Shown one piece after another: positions 44,101 to 54,466 of a DNA stretch of 62,375 bases (position 1 is the stretch's first letter; each line of letters begins with the position of its first letter). The DNA is taken from NCBI GenBank assembly GCA_001430745.1, contig KQ482032.1:154552-216926 (forward strand), in the 5' to 3' direction. This DNA comes from Auxenochlorella pyrenoidosa (Eukaryota; Chlorophyta; Trebouxiophyceae; Chlorellales; Chlorellaceae). The position numbers and the translations under genes were made by a program. The notes beneath the pieces are model-generated. The model was given only the letters and a program-made list of their open reading frames with translations, did not search any database and was not told the DNA's origin.

Positions 44101-46505
44101 GCGCGCGAGGCAGCAGAGGCGGCGCAGCAGCGCATCGCGTCGCTCGAGTCGCGCGAACGCCGCATGCAGGTGGGCGGGGGCCCGTGGGGCAGCACGCGCA
44201 GCGGGCTACTGGTGCGAGCCAGGCTGGCATGGCTGGGTCCACTTGGCACCGCAGCAGCCGGGCTCGCCAAAGCATCCCCTGATCGCGCCCAGGCCTGCTG
44301 TCCCGCCCTCACCTCACGTGTTCCTGGGTTCTCCTTCCCTGCCTTCCTGCACAGAACGACCGCCTGGTGATCGACGGCTGCCTGGCCACGCTGCAGCACA
44401 ACAACGAACGCAGCCTGGCAGCACGCGAGCGCATCGGCGCCGCTTTCGCTGAGCTGGCAGAGGTGAGGGGGGCCCGCACAGGGCTTTCGACTCACCTCAC
44501 GCTCGGCGCCGAGCAGCGGGCAGGGCAGGCGAGCACAGGGAGTCAAAGCCAAGCATGGTGGGGCTTGCTGTTGCCAAGCCCGCTGGCGCCCAGCCTGCCG
44601 CATGGCCTGCACCCTACACCCCCCCCCCCCCTGGGTGCAGGCCAAGGCAGAGCAGGACCGCATCATGGAGGAGCAGGCCCGGCAGTGCTCCCAGATCTGC
44701 GCCGCGCTGGCCGCCAACAGCAGCCAGGCAGCCGACGAGGAGGGGGAGCAGGCGGGGCGGCCGCCGCATGTCCCCCCGGCGGCGGCGGGGCACACACCGC
44801 TGGGCCCCCTCCTGGCGGAGACGCAGTCCCTGCTGCCAGCAGGCTTTGGGCTCACGCCGCTGGCCACTGCGCAGCAGGCTGGCCCGCCGGCTGCGGCACC
44901 GGGGCCCGGCGGGCTGGAGGCGCAGCCCAGCGGGGCGGGCCAGGCGGCAGGCATGGCAGGGGCGGCGGCCTGGGCAGGGGAGCAGGAGCAGGTGGAGAAG
45001 GAGGGCTATGAAGGAATGGAGGAGGAGCCGGAGGAGGTGGCAGGGGAGGAGGAGGAGGATCGGATGGTGGCTGAGGAGGACGGCGCCGCCCAGCAGCAGG
45101 CGCTGGAGCCCGGCGAGGCGATGCCGCAGCAGGCAGCGGAGGAGGAGGCTGCGGCAGCGGCAGAGGGCAGCGCTGCTGCTGAGGACGAGGAGGGCGAGGA
45201 CGTTGACATGGAAGAGGCGGAGGAGCCAGGAGGCACGGCCCTGGCTGCTGCAGTGGCAGAGGTGGCTGTGGCAGCCGCCCTGGCCGCCGCCGGGACGCAG
45301 CCGCAGGGGCCGCCGGCGGCACCTGGCAGCGGCGCAGCCTCCACACCTGCGCAACTTGAGGCGGCAGAGCTGGTGACGGGCACGGCGGCTCAGCGCGACG
45401 CGGAGGGCAGCCAGCCGGCACCAGCAGCAGGGACAGCAGAGGAGGCGGACGCGGACCAGGTGGCACAGGCTGCCCTGGCCATGGCGGGAACAGCGCCACT
45501 TGAGGAGGAGGAGGAGGAGGAGGAGGAGGAGGAGGAGGAGGAGGAGGAGGAGGAGGAGGAGGAGGAGAAGGAGCGGTGTGAAGAGGAGGAGGACGGCCCT
45601 GGCGTGCCGGTGCAGCACGCTCCTGGCAGCGCAGAGGTGGAAGATGCAGCGGTGGATGGTCAGGAGGCTGGCGAGGGCGAAGAGACGGATGACGAGGATG
45701 CGGGGCCAGCAGAGGCCGGCGTTTTGCAGTGGCCCAAGGCTTCCCTGGCTGCCAACGAGGCAGCAGAGGCTGCACAGGCGCCGCAGCTGGGCAGCGGCCA
45801 GCTGCAGCAGCAGCAGGGGCCTGCCCAGGAGTTGATTTCGCTGCTGGACGATGATGATGATGATGATGATGAGCAGCGGCGGCAGGAGGCAGAGGAGGAG
45901 GGGGTGCAGGCAGAGGAGCCTGCTGGCGCTGAGGAGGGCGGCAGCAGGGAGAGGCCGGCAGTGTCTGCGGGCCACGAGAACGACGCCAGCCAGGGCAACA
46001 CTGCTGGTGCGGTTGATGGGCAAGGTGGGCTTGTTGTGTGCTGGGTCTCCAGGAACAGGCGTCGCCTCGAGAGCTGCGAGCTGCTCCGCCTGCCGTGCGA
46101 CTGTGCTGCTGAGGGCTGCCTGCCTTCTGTCCTGCCTGGCTGGCAGGGCGCAGGGCGCTGCCCTGAGGCTCCCCTGCTGCCAGCCCTTGCTTTGCGAGTG
46201 CAGCCTTTCATGCCGCCATCTCTTCCCAATCGGCTGCCTGTGTGTGCTTCCCAGGGCGGTGGCGTGCTCATCTTGGCCCCATGCCTTTGGCCCCACCCCT
46301 TCCCGCCCCCTGCAGGAGGCGCAGGCACCCAGGATGCCGGCTCCCTATCTTGGCCCCATGCCTTTGGCCCCACCCCTTCCCGCCCCCTGCAGGAGGCGCA
46401 GGCACCCAGGATGCCGGCTCCCTGCGCTCCCTCAGCAAGGGGCCCGTCGTGCCAGAGAGCGAGCCGCAGCAGGACAGCCGCTCCCAGGGCGCCTCCTGGC
46501 AGTGA
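41164..46505 (+). CDS. FHA-domain protein with long coiled coil and acidic C-terminal region
   Basis: Exon 1 (ATG 41164 to about 41327) gives TKIGRAPESDIRLPPD; HCELQYDAGK, TWLIKDTSTNGTFINGLK and VGKGNTGVATPGDHIQLSVA complete the FHA domain, which binds phosphothreonine peptides. The next exon (42195) adds YELQRLELSPQAATSAV and a Pro/Ala/Lys-rich linker with KRKQPS and SKRSR, possible nuclear signals. From 42803 to 44640 successive exons form a coiled coil (LLRQLDAEREAKAALERELR, AAQLRGAREAAEAAQQRIAS, NDRLVIDGCLATLQHNNERS). The large exon from 44641 is acidic, with 22 glutamates in a row and an eight-residue poly-Asp. Donor at 46025, acceptor at 46382, final residues AGSLRSLSKGPVVPESEP, stop at 46505. 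A nuclear or DNA-damage/chromatin role is plausible but not shown. An alternative acceptor 77 bases upstream would give another C-terminus ending at 46563. Confidence 0.8.
45502..45567 (+). repeat. (GAG)22 encoding poly-Glu
   Basis: A perfect run of 22 GAG codons inside the acidic exon of the FHA protein, followed by AAG GAG. A shorter GAT run encoding Asp lies at 45847-45871. Confidence 0.9.
46271..46424 (+). repeat. 77-bp tandem duplication containing a splice acceptor
   Basis: Units 46271-46347 and 46348-46424 are identical by eye. Each holds a pyrimidine tract, CCCTGCAG and the first 30 bases of the last FHA exon. Confidence 0.9.
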
Positions 46506-46806
46506 TGCGCCGCACGGCTGTACGCGCGGCGCGCTCAGCGCTGGGATGGCGCGCAATCCGTGACACTCCCCTTGCAGCTTGTTTGCCTACTAGCCCTGCA
46601 ACGCCGCCCACTGTATGCACCCGTCCGTGCTGCTTGCTTTCTTACTGGGCTTGCTGCAGTAAGGCGTGCACAACAATGTTGCGTCCAGCCAGCCAGTGGA
46701 GGCGTGCGCAGGAGGGTTGCAACGCAGCTCATGGCGCAGCTCTTGAGCCCCCCACTGCCGGCCGGCCACGGCTGGCATGCCGCGACGAGAGGGGCTGCGG
46801 GCGGCA

Positions 46807-49707
46807 TCACATGCTGAGGTAGTCCTCGATGCTGAGGCCAAAGGGGCACCTCAGCGCCTCCACCACGCGCTCATCCAGGCGGCTGGGCCTCTCCAGCAGG
46901 TACGCAGCCACAAGGTCAGCAGTCGCGGGCGCCAGGGTCAGCCCGCTGCCCTCGTGGCCGGCAGCCACCAGCAGGCCCTCCACCCCGGGCACCGGGCTCA
47001 CGGTGGGGCCCCCCGCCTGCAGGGGCCAGCGGGTTTCAGGGCCAGCGGCCTGGGTGGGCGGCAGGCGGTGCGGCCGGCTGTCTTCAGGGCAGGCCCACTG
47101 CGTGCGCTCCCCNNNNNNNNNNNNNNNNNNNNNNNNNNNNNNNNNNNNNNNNNNNNNNNNNNNNNNNNNNNNNNNNNNNNNNNNNNNNNNNNNNNNNNNN
47201 NNNNNNNNNNNNNNNNNNNNNNNNNNNNNNNNNNNNNNNNNNNNNNNNNNNNNNNNNNNNNNNNNNNNNNNNNNNNNNNNNNNNNNNNNNNNNNNNNNNN
47301 NNNNNNNNNNNNNNNNNNNNNNNNNNNNNNNNNNNNNNNNNNNNNNNNNNNNNNNNNNNNNNNNNNNNNNNNNNNNNNNNNNNNNNNNNNNNNNNNNNNN
47401 NNNNNNNNNNNNNNNNNNNNNNNNNNNNNNNNNNNNNNNNNNNNACCACACACACGGCCTCCACCCCGGGGCCCATCGCCCACGCCCACCGTGGCGAAAG
47501 GCCGCGGCCCGGCACGCACACCAATGTCCTGCCGCTCTACCGCTGCCAGGGCGGGGAGGAAGTGGGCAGCCCGCTCCATGATGGCAGACACAATATGCTC
47601 CGGGGCATCCTGTGAGAAGCCCACAAACTCCCTGGGCAGAAAAGGGGAGATGACAGGAGGTGCTGCAGCGGTGATCAGCGCTGCTGGGATTGTAGCATGA
47701 TTTGAGCGCGTAGTCAAATGAGCATTTTTGGGCGCTCTTGGCAGAGGGAGGTCAAGCACTGCACAATTGCAGGCGCACTGGACAGGCTGGGAGTTGCAGA
47801 ATGGCAATGAGCACCAGGCTGAAGGCTGGCACGTGCATGAAGCCGGGTCGCCCCACCCTTGTGCACCAGGGGTGCACCGTGCTGGAGAAACCTGCTTTTC
47901 CTTCCAGTCCTGACACAGAGCGAGCATGTAGACGTCCCACCTGCTGCTGCCAACCAAGAGGGACCCCGAGGCGCTGGTGGTGGCCGTGAAGGTGATGTCG
48001 ACCCCATCCTCCTCATGCGCCTCCTTCGCCTCTGCCGCAGTCCCTTCCGCTGCTGCTGCGGGAGCAGCGCCAGCTTTGGAGGCAACCAGCGCGGCGGCCT
48101 GCCGCTCGGCCACTGCCTCGTACGTGAGGGGGAAGAAGCTGCTGCTGCTGCTGCTGCTGACGGCACTGCCGGTGCCGCTGCTACCAGCTGTGGGGCTGTA
48201 GTGCGAGGTGTAGGACACCTCCATGAGGCCGTGGCTGACGGCCGGCATGCCCGGCGGGGTTGGCATCTCCAGCAGCAGGCCGCGCCGCGGGCGGAAGGCG
48301 CCCGCCCACCTCACGTCGGCCAGCTGCTGAGCCAGGAAGGCGCCGCTCCAGGCGCCCAGGGCCACCACGACGCCGAGCCTGGCGCGCACCCTGCAGGCAC
48401 CATGGGGTGCAGTGCTTTGCATGCTAGGCGGCGGCAGCCTGCCAAGGGGCTTCGGAGATGGTAACACGCCAGCACACCGCTGTCGGAAGCGGGGGTTAGG
48501 GGCGGTGCCAGCAGGCTGGACCCCCCCCCCCGCACGTGGGTGCCCTGGCCTGGCTGGCAGTGCCCTCCCCATGTCACAGCAGCACCTCCCGTGTCTCCTG
48601 CCCCGCAGCAACTGGCTTGGCATGCATAGTGTGCACATATAGCTGCCTCACTGATGGCCGATCTCATGGCCTGTGTGCAGCTGAGAGCAGGCTCCAGCCC
48701 CACCTGCGCGCATCTGTCTGCACCTGGTCCACCCGCCTGCCCTCTGTCGCCGCCAGGCGCAACGCCCCCTCCCCAAGCAGGGCCGTGAAGCGCCCGCCAT
48801 GCGCCTCGCACGCGCGCAGCAGCGCCGCCGCCGTGGCGCGGCCGTTGACTTGCACATCAGAGGGCAGCAGCAGGGCGGCGCCCTGCGACGGCAGGCGCAG
48901 CGCGGGCTCCCGCCGGCGCGCCTCGGCAGCGGTCAGCAGCTGCGCGGCGAGGCCCTCGGCTGTCAGGGCCTCGCAGCGTGCAGCCAGCCCCGCAGCCTCC
49001 TCTGCCGTGCTGGCAAGCAACATGCTGCCAACCTCCTGCAGGGTGTGAGAAAGTAGGGGGTGGGGCAGGCATGGGCTTGGGAGGAGCGATCGGGCAGGCA
49101 ACTGAGCAGGCTGCGACTCAGGGAGGCTGCCAGCTTTGAAACACAGCCTGCCAGGCAGGGCTGTGCAGCACGATTGCCAGCGCGTTGCCTCGCGCAACCG
49201 CACCTGCCACTCCACCGCCGCCACCGTCAGCTGCGGCACCGCGGGCGCCAGCAGCTCGCGCCACATGGCCCGGCTCTGCGCCGCCAGGCGGAACAGGGGG
49301 CTGCCCACATCGCGGTGCGCCAGCCACAGGTAGCCCTGCCCCGCCCCGGTGGCCCCGGAGCAAGGCGCCGCTCGGTCCAGCAGCACCACGCGCAGGCCGG
49401 GGTCGGCTTGCAGCAGGGCCAGGGCAGTGCATAGGCCGATGATGCCGGCACCAAGGATGCAGACATCAGCCTCCAGGTCGGCTGCCGTGCTGGCGCCGCT
49501 TGCTGTCGTGCCCGCTGCTGCCACCGCTGCTAGGGGTGCTGCTACCAGTACGTGCCGTCGGGGCCGTGCCCAGACAAGGGGGGAGGAGGGGGACAGGCAG
49601 GGATGCGGCGCGGCTGGGCACGGCGCGGCAGCACGCGGCAGGCTGCCTGCAGTGCGCTGCACCGGGGCCAGCTGTGAGCTGCTGCAGGCATGCCCAGCGG
49701 CAGCCAT
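46807..49707 (-). CDS. FAD-dependent oxidase of the DAO (D-amino-acid/glycine oxidase-like) family, plastid-type leader
   Basis: The start at 49707 is MAAAGHACSSSQLAPVQRTA, a Ser/Ala/Arg-rich leader typical of organelle targeting. The Rossmann fold follows: ADVCILGAGIIGLCTALALL with GxGxxG (near 49450), then VVLLDRAAPCSGATGAGQGY and LWLAHRDVGSPLFRLAAQSR. Later exons: EVGSMLLASTAEEAAGLAAR (49040), RREPALRLPSQGAALLLPSD with QVNGRATAAALLRACEAHGG (48850), VVVALGAWSGAFLAQQLADV (48380), GLMEVSYTSHYSPTAG (48220), DIGVRAGPRPFATVGVGDGP (47525), and after the assembly gap GLLVAAGHEGSGLTLAPATA (46960), the family's C-terminal FAD-binding motif G-H-x-G-x-T/L. It ends LSIEDYLSM, stop at 46807. The order is that of glycine oxidase/DAO proteins; the substrate (amine, amino acid or proline-like) is unknown. 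Part of the substrate region is lost in the N run. Confidence 0.82.
47113..47444. other. Assembly gap (332 N)
   Basis: A run of N inside the oxidase gene. Coding sequence on both sides suggests it hides the end of one exon and the start of another; the real length is not known. Confidence 0.99.
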
Positions 49708-50669
49708 GGTGGTAGCTGGTAAACCCTGACCTGCAGGTTTATTGGCAAGGTGATGAAGCTTCAGCCCATCCTGGGTCGGGGCGGTGGGCGGCGGCTGGCG
49801 GGAGCGGCTTTGCAAACTGGGCAGCGGCTCGCGGAAGATGGATTTTAATACATCATCATGTGCACACCGATTGTCACTGGCCTGCCTGTCCCGGGACGTT
49901 GCCCGCGTGCACGAAGCGGCAACTTGTTGTGTCCTCGCGATGGGAGGACTGGGCACAGCAGCTGCGTTATCGATTACCGTGATAAGTAACGCTTTCAACA
50001 GGGTTCGGATGCAGGCCTTTGCTTTCAGGGTCGTGGGCGATGGCAGGCGCGCCAGGCGCGGCGCCCCATTATGCCGCGGGGAGACGGAGGAGCCATGCTT
50101 GTCTACAAACCAAGAGCTCTGTCATTTTAGAAATGATGTACAAAGGACCGTTCTCATTGCAAGAATTGCCCACAGAACTGCCACTTGCGCCCGCGTTACT
50201 CGTTCAAGTATATTAGATGTTCTCATAACATTGCATACCTGTGACCTTGCAACGTAAATACAGTACAAAGTTGGGAATAAGAATATGGAGGGAAATGCTA
50301 CAATGCAGAAATACATGTGTGTGAGGGGCCGGTGCCGACAAATAGTGGAAGGCCAGTGTGACCAGTCAAGCGCACAGCTGTCAGCAGCCCTTGCAGGCGT
50401 GGTAGTGCTGTCACATGAATTCTGCCCCTGGACCCAGCGAGCCGCTACCTCTCTGCACGCTGTACACAAGGCCTGGGTCCTGAAGCAGCATGCCAGCCGC
50501 ATCGTCGCGGCCTCCAGCTAGCCTGCAGGCAGGGGGACAGGGTGCTGGGGCCTTTCAGCCTGTGCGCAGTCCCGTGCCTGGCTGCAGTCAGCTCACGGGT
50601 ACCGACGGCCGCCAGAGTGCTTGCCTGCTGCTATGCTGTGCCGGCAACCCGCTGGGTTGACCGTCGGAA
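49708..50669. other. Intergenic, no gene seen
   Basis: Upstream of the oxidase and downstream of the mTERF gene, both minus. The stretch 50100-50310 is markedly AT-richer than its surroundings. I see no supportable coding exon. Confidence 0.4.
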
Positions 50670-52126
50670 CTACCACAGGCTGAGGTGCGACAGCCTGCTG
50701 ACGCTGCCTGCCAGGCTGGGCTTTGCCAGCAGCGCCGCCGCGGCCTGCTGCGTCGGCAGGAGCCTGCGGCATCAGGGCATGGGTGCCTGCACGTCGGCAG
50801 AGCTGCCCTGCCCTGCCCTGTCCCGCCTCACCACGCCTGCGCCGACGCAGCGGGCAGCCGGCTGCCGGCCGCTGCTAGCGACCCGACAGCTGCGGCGGCT
50901 TGGGCCGCTTGGAGTGGTGAAGTCGCTGCCACGGCAGCTGCTCTCCACCCTTTTGAGACCCACTTGCCCCTCGCCACGCGCTCACCGCTGCAGCTCCGCC
51001 AGCACCGCCTCCACGTCTTCCGCAAGCAGCAGTGGCTCGGCAGCCACCAGGCGCGCCACCTCAGGCTCGCTGTACCGCCTGGCCAGCGCCGCCGCCGCCG
51101 CCGGCACGCGCTCCCACTCCGGGGGCAGCAGCAGCGAGGGTCGGCCGCCCGCCACGGCGGCCACGTCTGCGGCGGGCAGCAGCGCGCGCAGCTCCACCAG
51201 GCGGGCGGCGATCAGGCCAGGGTCGGCGGCCAGGGCGGCCAGCAGCTTGGGCGACATGCGCAGCAGGCGGTCTTGCAGGAAGGGCATGAGGGTGAGCAGC
51301 CGCTGCGCGACAGGACCAGATGCGTGGGTGGGTGGGTGGGGGGTGGAGGCCGGGGGAAGGGGGATGCGGAACAAGACCAGGCATGCCTCAAGCAGCAGGC
51401 GAGTCGGGCACAAGGACAGCGAGGCGGGAACAAGCGCCCCCTCCCGCCTCCCTTTCCCCCCATTCCCTTGCTTTGTCGAGGAGGCCTCAGCAGGACGCAG
51501 GCTGCCAGCCTGCTGCCATGCCCCGTGCCCAGACATCAGGTGGGTCATGTTTGCGTGCATGCATGCGCACAGCACCCTCCAGCCCCAGGCGCCCCCCACC
51601 TGCAGCCGCTCGTCAAACTCTTCATACTCGAGCCCGCTGGCCCTCGCCGCCGCGCTGCGCACCAGCCCCTGGTTTATCTGCTGGTCGTACTGCAGCGCAA
51701 TGCGCTGCTCGTTCACCACACGGCCCATCAGCGCCCAAGGGTTGCGGGCCGGTGGGGAGGGCCTGCCCGGGGTGCCAGCACTGGCTGGCTCGCTGCCGCT
51801 GCTGCTGGGGTTGCTGCTGCCGCTGCCGCCGCTAGCTGCATCTGCCAGTGCATTGCCATCGTTTGTGTCGTTTCTGCTCAAGTCAGCAGGTTGCTGTCCT
51901 GCTGCATCGCCTGCCCCACCACCTGCTGCATGCCGGCGTTGCCTTCGGCGGCGGCGCTGCCCCAAGCCGCCGACAGTGCTGGCGCACGGCTCTGCCCACC
52001 TGCAACAACAAACGACGAGTCTCGAGCATTATGGCGCCTCAGGCAGCCAGGAGTGGAGCCGAACCACCAGCAAAACAACCCTTACCGTGCTGCAGGGGAA
52101 GCTCGCAGGAAGTACATCGCCGGCAT
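50670..52126 (-). CDS. mTERF-domain protein, organelle-targeted
   Basis: Exon 1 (from ATG 52126) is MPAMYFLRASPAAR, a basic amphipathic leader like a mitochondrial or plastid presequence. It joins at a GTAAGG donor to exon 2 (52001 leftward), which is Arg- and Ala-rich, then NPWALMGRVVNEQRIALQYD. A second long exon near 51300-51000 carries two mTERF-like helix repeats: LTLMPFLQDRLLRMSPKLLA and IAARLVELRALLPAADVAAV, then RYSEPEVARLVAAEPLLLAE with DVEAVLAELQ. The last exon joins in phase 2 at LLPTQQAAAALLAKPSLAGS and stops at 50670. mTERF proteins bind nucleic acid and regulate organelle transcription, splicing or translation. This one is short, with about three or four repeats visible. The repeat pattern is the basis for the call; no close subfamily is recognised. 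Confidence 0.7.
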
Positions 52127-52560
52127 GAACAGGATCGTCTGATCGCTGACTGAAACGCAAAGGGCAATCGCCAAGATGGCCTGACAGCATTCCTGTTCAG
52201 ACTGAAATGGGCCGGGTGCTGTTGGGCGCGTCTCATTGATCTGTGGTCTTCGCAACTCTCCCTGGCTCCTGCTCGTCGTAATTATAAGGTGAACCAACGA
52301 AGTGGCAGCAACAAGGCGAGTTTGGAACGTCAAGCAGGCCCTGGGAGGTTGTGTTGCTGATGTTCGGGAGCATCTCGTGAGGCCAATTGCAGACGCAGGA
52401 CAGACGCGCCGCCCGCAACCCCACTGCCGCCCCGCCGCCGCTGGCGCTGCCACCCTCGCCTGCAGCACCGCCCACCCCTTGCTCAGCAAGCCACCCTCTG
52501 CCGCGGCCCACCCCCAGCCCAGCGAGCAGGCAGCAGGGGGGCCAGGCCCCCGCCGCCGCC
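52127..52560. other. Divergent intergenic region, mTERF / ARFRP1-like
   Basis: 434 bases between two divergent starts. The frame upstream of the GTPase ATG is open, but its residues are Pro/Ala-rich and unrelated to the family, so it is read here as leader. Confidence 0.4.
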
Positions 52561-53958
52561 ATGTTCAGCCTGGTCAGCGGCTGCTTTGAGTTCATGCTCC
52601 GCAAGGAGGAGCTGCACGTGCTCATTGTGGGGCTGGACAAGGCTGGCAAGACGACGCTGCTGGAGCGGCTGAAGACCCTCTACACCGACGTGCCGGGCCT
52701 GGAGGCCAGCCAAGTCGTGCCCACAGGCGAGGCAGGCGCAGCAGCCTGGTGCCCGCCGGCATTGACCGGTCACGCTGCCCTGCATGCCTGGCAGCGCGGG
52801 GTGGCCCTCGGGCTGCGCTCCGCTGCTGAGTCATGCCCGTGCTCCTGTGCAAGCGTGAACGCTGCATGGCTGCCCCTAACGCCCTCTGTCAGCGCTGTGC
52901 ACCTCTCCAGCGAGCCTTGCCCCCCCTGCTCCCCTCAATCCTCACCCCCCAGCCTCCAGCCCCTCGCCCCCAGCCCCTCGCTCCCACGCCCCCCCCCCCC
53001 CCCGGCCCCGCAGTCGGCCTCAACCTGGCGCACTTTGAGGCGCTGGGCGCGCCGCTGCTGTGCTGGGACGTGGGCGGCGCCGCCGGCCTGCGCTCCATCT
53101 GGAGCAAGTACTACGGCGAGTGCCACGCGCTGCTCTTCTGCGTGGATGCCGCAGACCGGGGGCGGCTGGAAGAGGCCAAGGCGGCGCTGGACCGAGCGCT
53201 GGGTGGGTCGCCCGCCCTGTGGGCTCGCCTGCGGGCTGGCCCACCCTGTGGGGCACGCCTTCACTGACGGCGGGGCTCGCCGCCGCCTGTTCCTGCCCTC
53301 TTGACCGAGGGTTCTGTGCTGGCTGCGTGCACTCGCGCTGGGGGCCTGGCTGCTGCAGGGGCTGCAGGCGAGAGCCCCACAGCCCCGGCGCTCCCGCCCA
53401 GAAGCCGCCCAGGGCTGTCGCGCGCTGCAGCTGAAGCCTGGTCCGCAGCCAGGCCTGGCATGTCACCTGCCCCTCGCCCCGGCCCTGCCGCCTACAGGGG
53501 ACCGCGACCTGTATGGTGCTCCCCTGCTGGTGCTGGCCAACAAGCAGGATGTGGAGGGGGCGGCCAGCCCCGCCGAGCTGGCAGAGGCCTTTGGGCTGGG
53601 CCGGCTGGACGGCGGGCGGCCCTGCTCCGTGCAGGCCGTCACCGCCCGGACGGGGGAGGGTGTGAAGCCTGCGGTGCAGGTGAGCGGGGGCCGGGGGCGG
53701 GGCTGCTTGCCGACCCAGCAGGCGTGGGGCAAGCGCAGGAACTGCTTCCCCTGCGAGCGGGCGGGCACAAGGGCCAGAAGCCACAGGCGTGCGCGCATCT
53801 GTGTCCGGGGGCGCCGGGACTGGGCGCTGATTGGACGCTGTCCCCCCCCACCCCCCACCCCCCACCCCACCCCCGCCCGGCGCCTGCAGTGGCTGGTGGA
53901 ACACATCAAGAAGAGCCAGCGGCCAGAGCTGATACGACGGCGCATGCTGTCGCACTGA
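52561..53958 (+). CDS. ARF-related small GTPase (ARFRP1/Arl3p type)
   Basis: Exon 1 (52561-52726) starts MFSLVSGCFEFMLRKEELHV, the N-terminus of ARFRP1, with P-loop GLDKAGKTT. It joins in phase 1, through a GC donor, to the exon at 53014 giving VVPTVGLNLAHFEAL (switch I). LLCWDVGGAAGLRSIWSKYY is switch II, followed by CHALLFCVDAADRGRLEEAK. A third exon (53500) has LYGAPLLVLANKQDVEGAAS, the NKxD guanine motif, and VQAVTARTGEGV, the SAx-like loop. The last exon reads WLVEHIKKSQRPELIRRRML, stop at 53958. Length (about 200 residues) fits the family. ARFRP1 acts at the trans-Golgi to recruit ARL1 and golgins. No N-terminal glycine for myristoylation is present, as expected. The switch-II glutamine (WDxGGQ) is replaced by alanine. 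Confidence 0.88.
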
Positions 53959-54466
53959 CCGTGCCGGGCACGCGGCTCAGCCTGCCGTTCAAGTTCGCCG
54001 GCTGGGCGTGCGCCTCAGCAGTGGCAGCGGTGCGTCAGAACCGCCTTGCCCTCCTGCTTGCCTGCTGGATGCTGGCAAGTTTCTTTGTTTTCCCTGCTGC
54101 TGCTCCCTTGCTACCTTTGTTGTGCTTGCATTTCATGCTCAAGACCGCCCGCTCGTCCATTGATTGCCCCTCTTTGCTTCAAGAACTGAATTGACTGACA
54201 AGCAACATCAATGTGCACAGAACACCTAGCTGCCCGCTTTGCCTCTGGCCCGAGAAGTGTATTATGATGCCTCAACCGATGGATACAACTTGCTGCAATG
54301 CTTAGTCAGAGGACGATCTGGCGGCCGGAGCGCAGCTGGGCTGCCGCTGTAGGTTGGCAACACGTTGTATTGGTCGCCACACTGCCTGCGTCTGCTGATG
54401 GAGGCAGCTGGATAGGCTGAGGACACCCTTGCCATGCTGGTGTTACCATTTTGAAAGCGGCGGTCA
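53959..54466. other. Intergenic, no gene seen
   Basis: About 500 bases, AT-richer than the coding regions. The first 200 continue an open frame past the GTPase stop in another phase, without a recognisable feature. Confidence 0.4.

Noticed and set aside
44614..46296. A 560-codon minus-strand open frame opposite the FHA acidic exon
   Set aside because: It is the complement of GAG/GCG-rich coding sequence and consists of Leu/Pro/Arg runs; a shadow of the real exon.
47113..47444. Very long frames running through the N run
   Set aside because: They are produced by translating N; nothing can be said about the hidden bases.
50122..50502. Minus-strand open frame in the AT-richer region
   Set aside because: No family similarity, no splice support, irregular composition.
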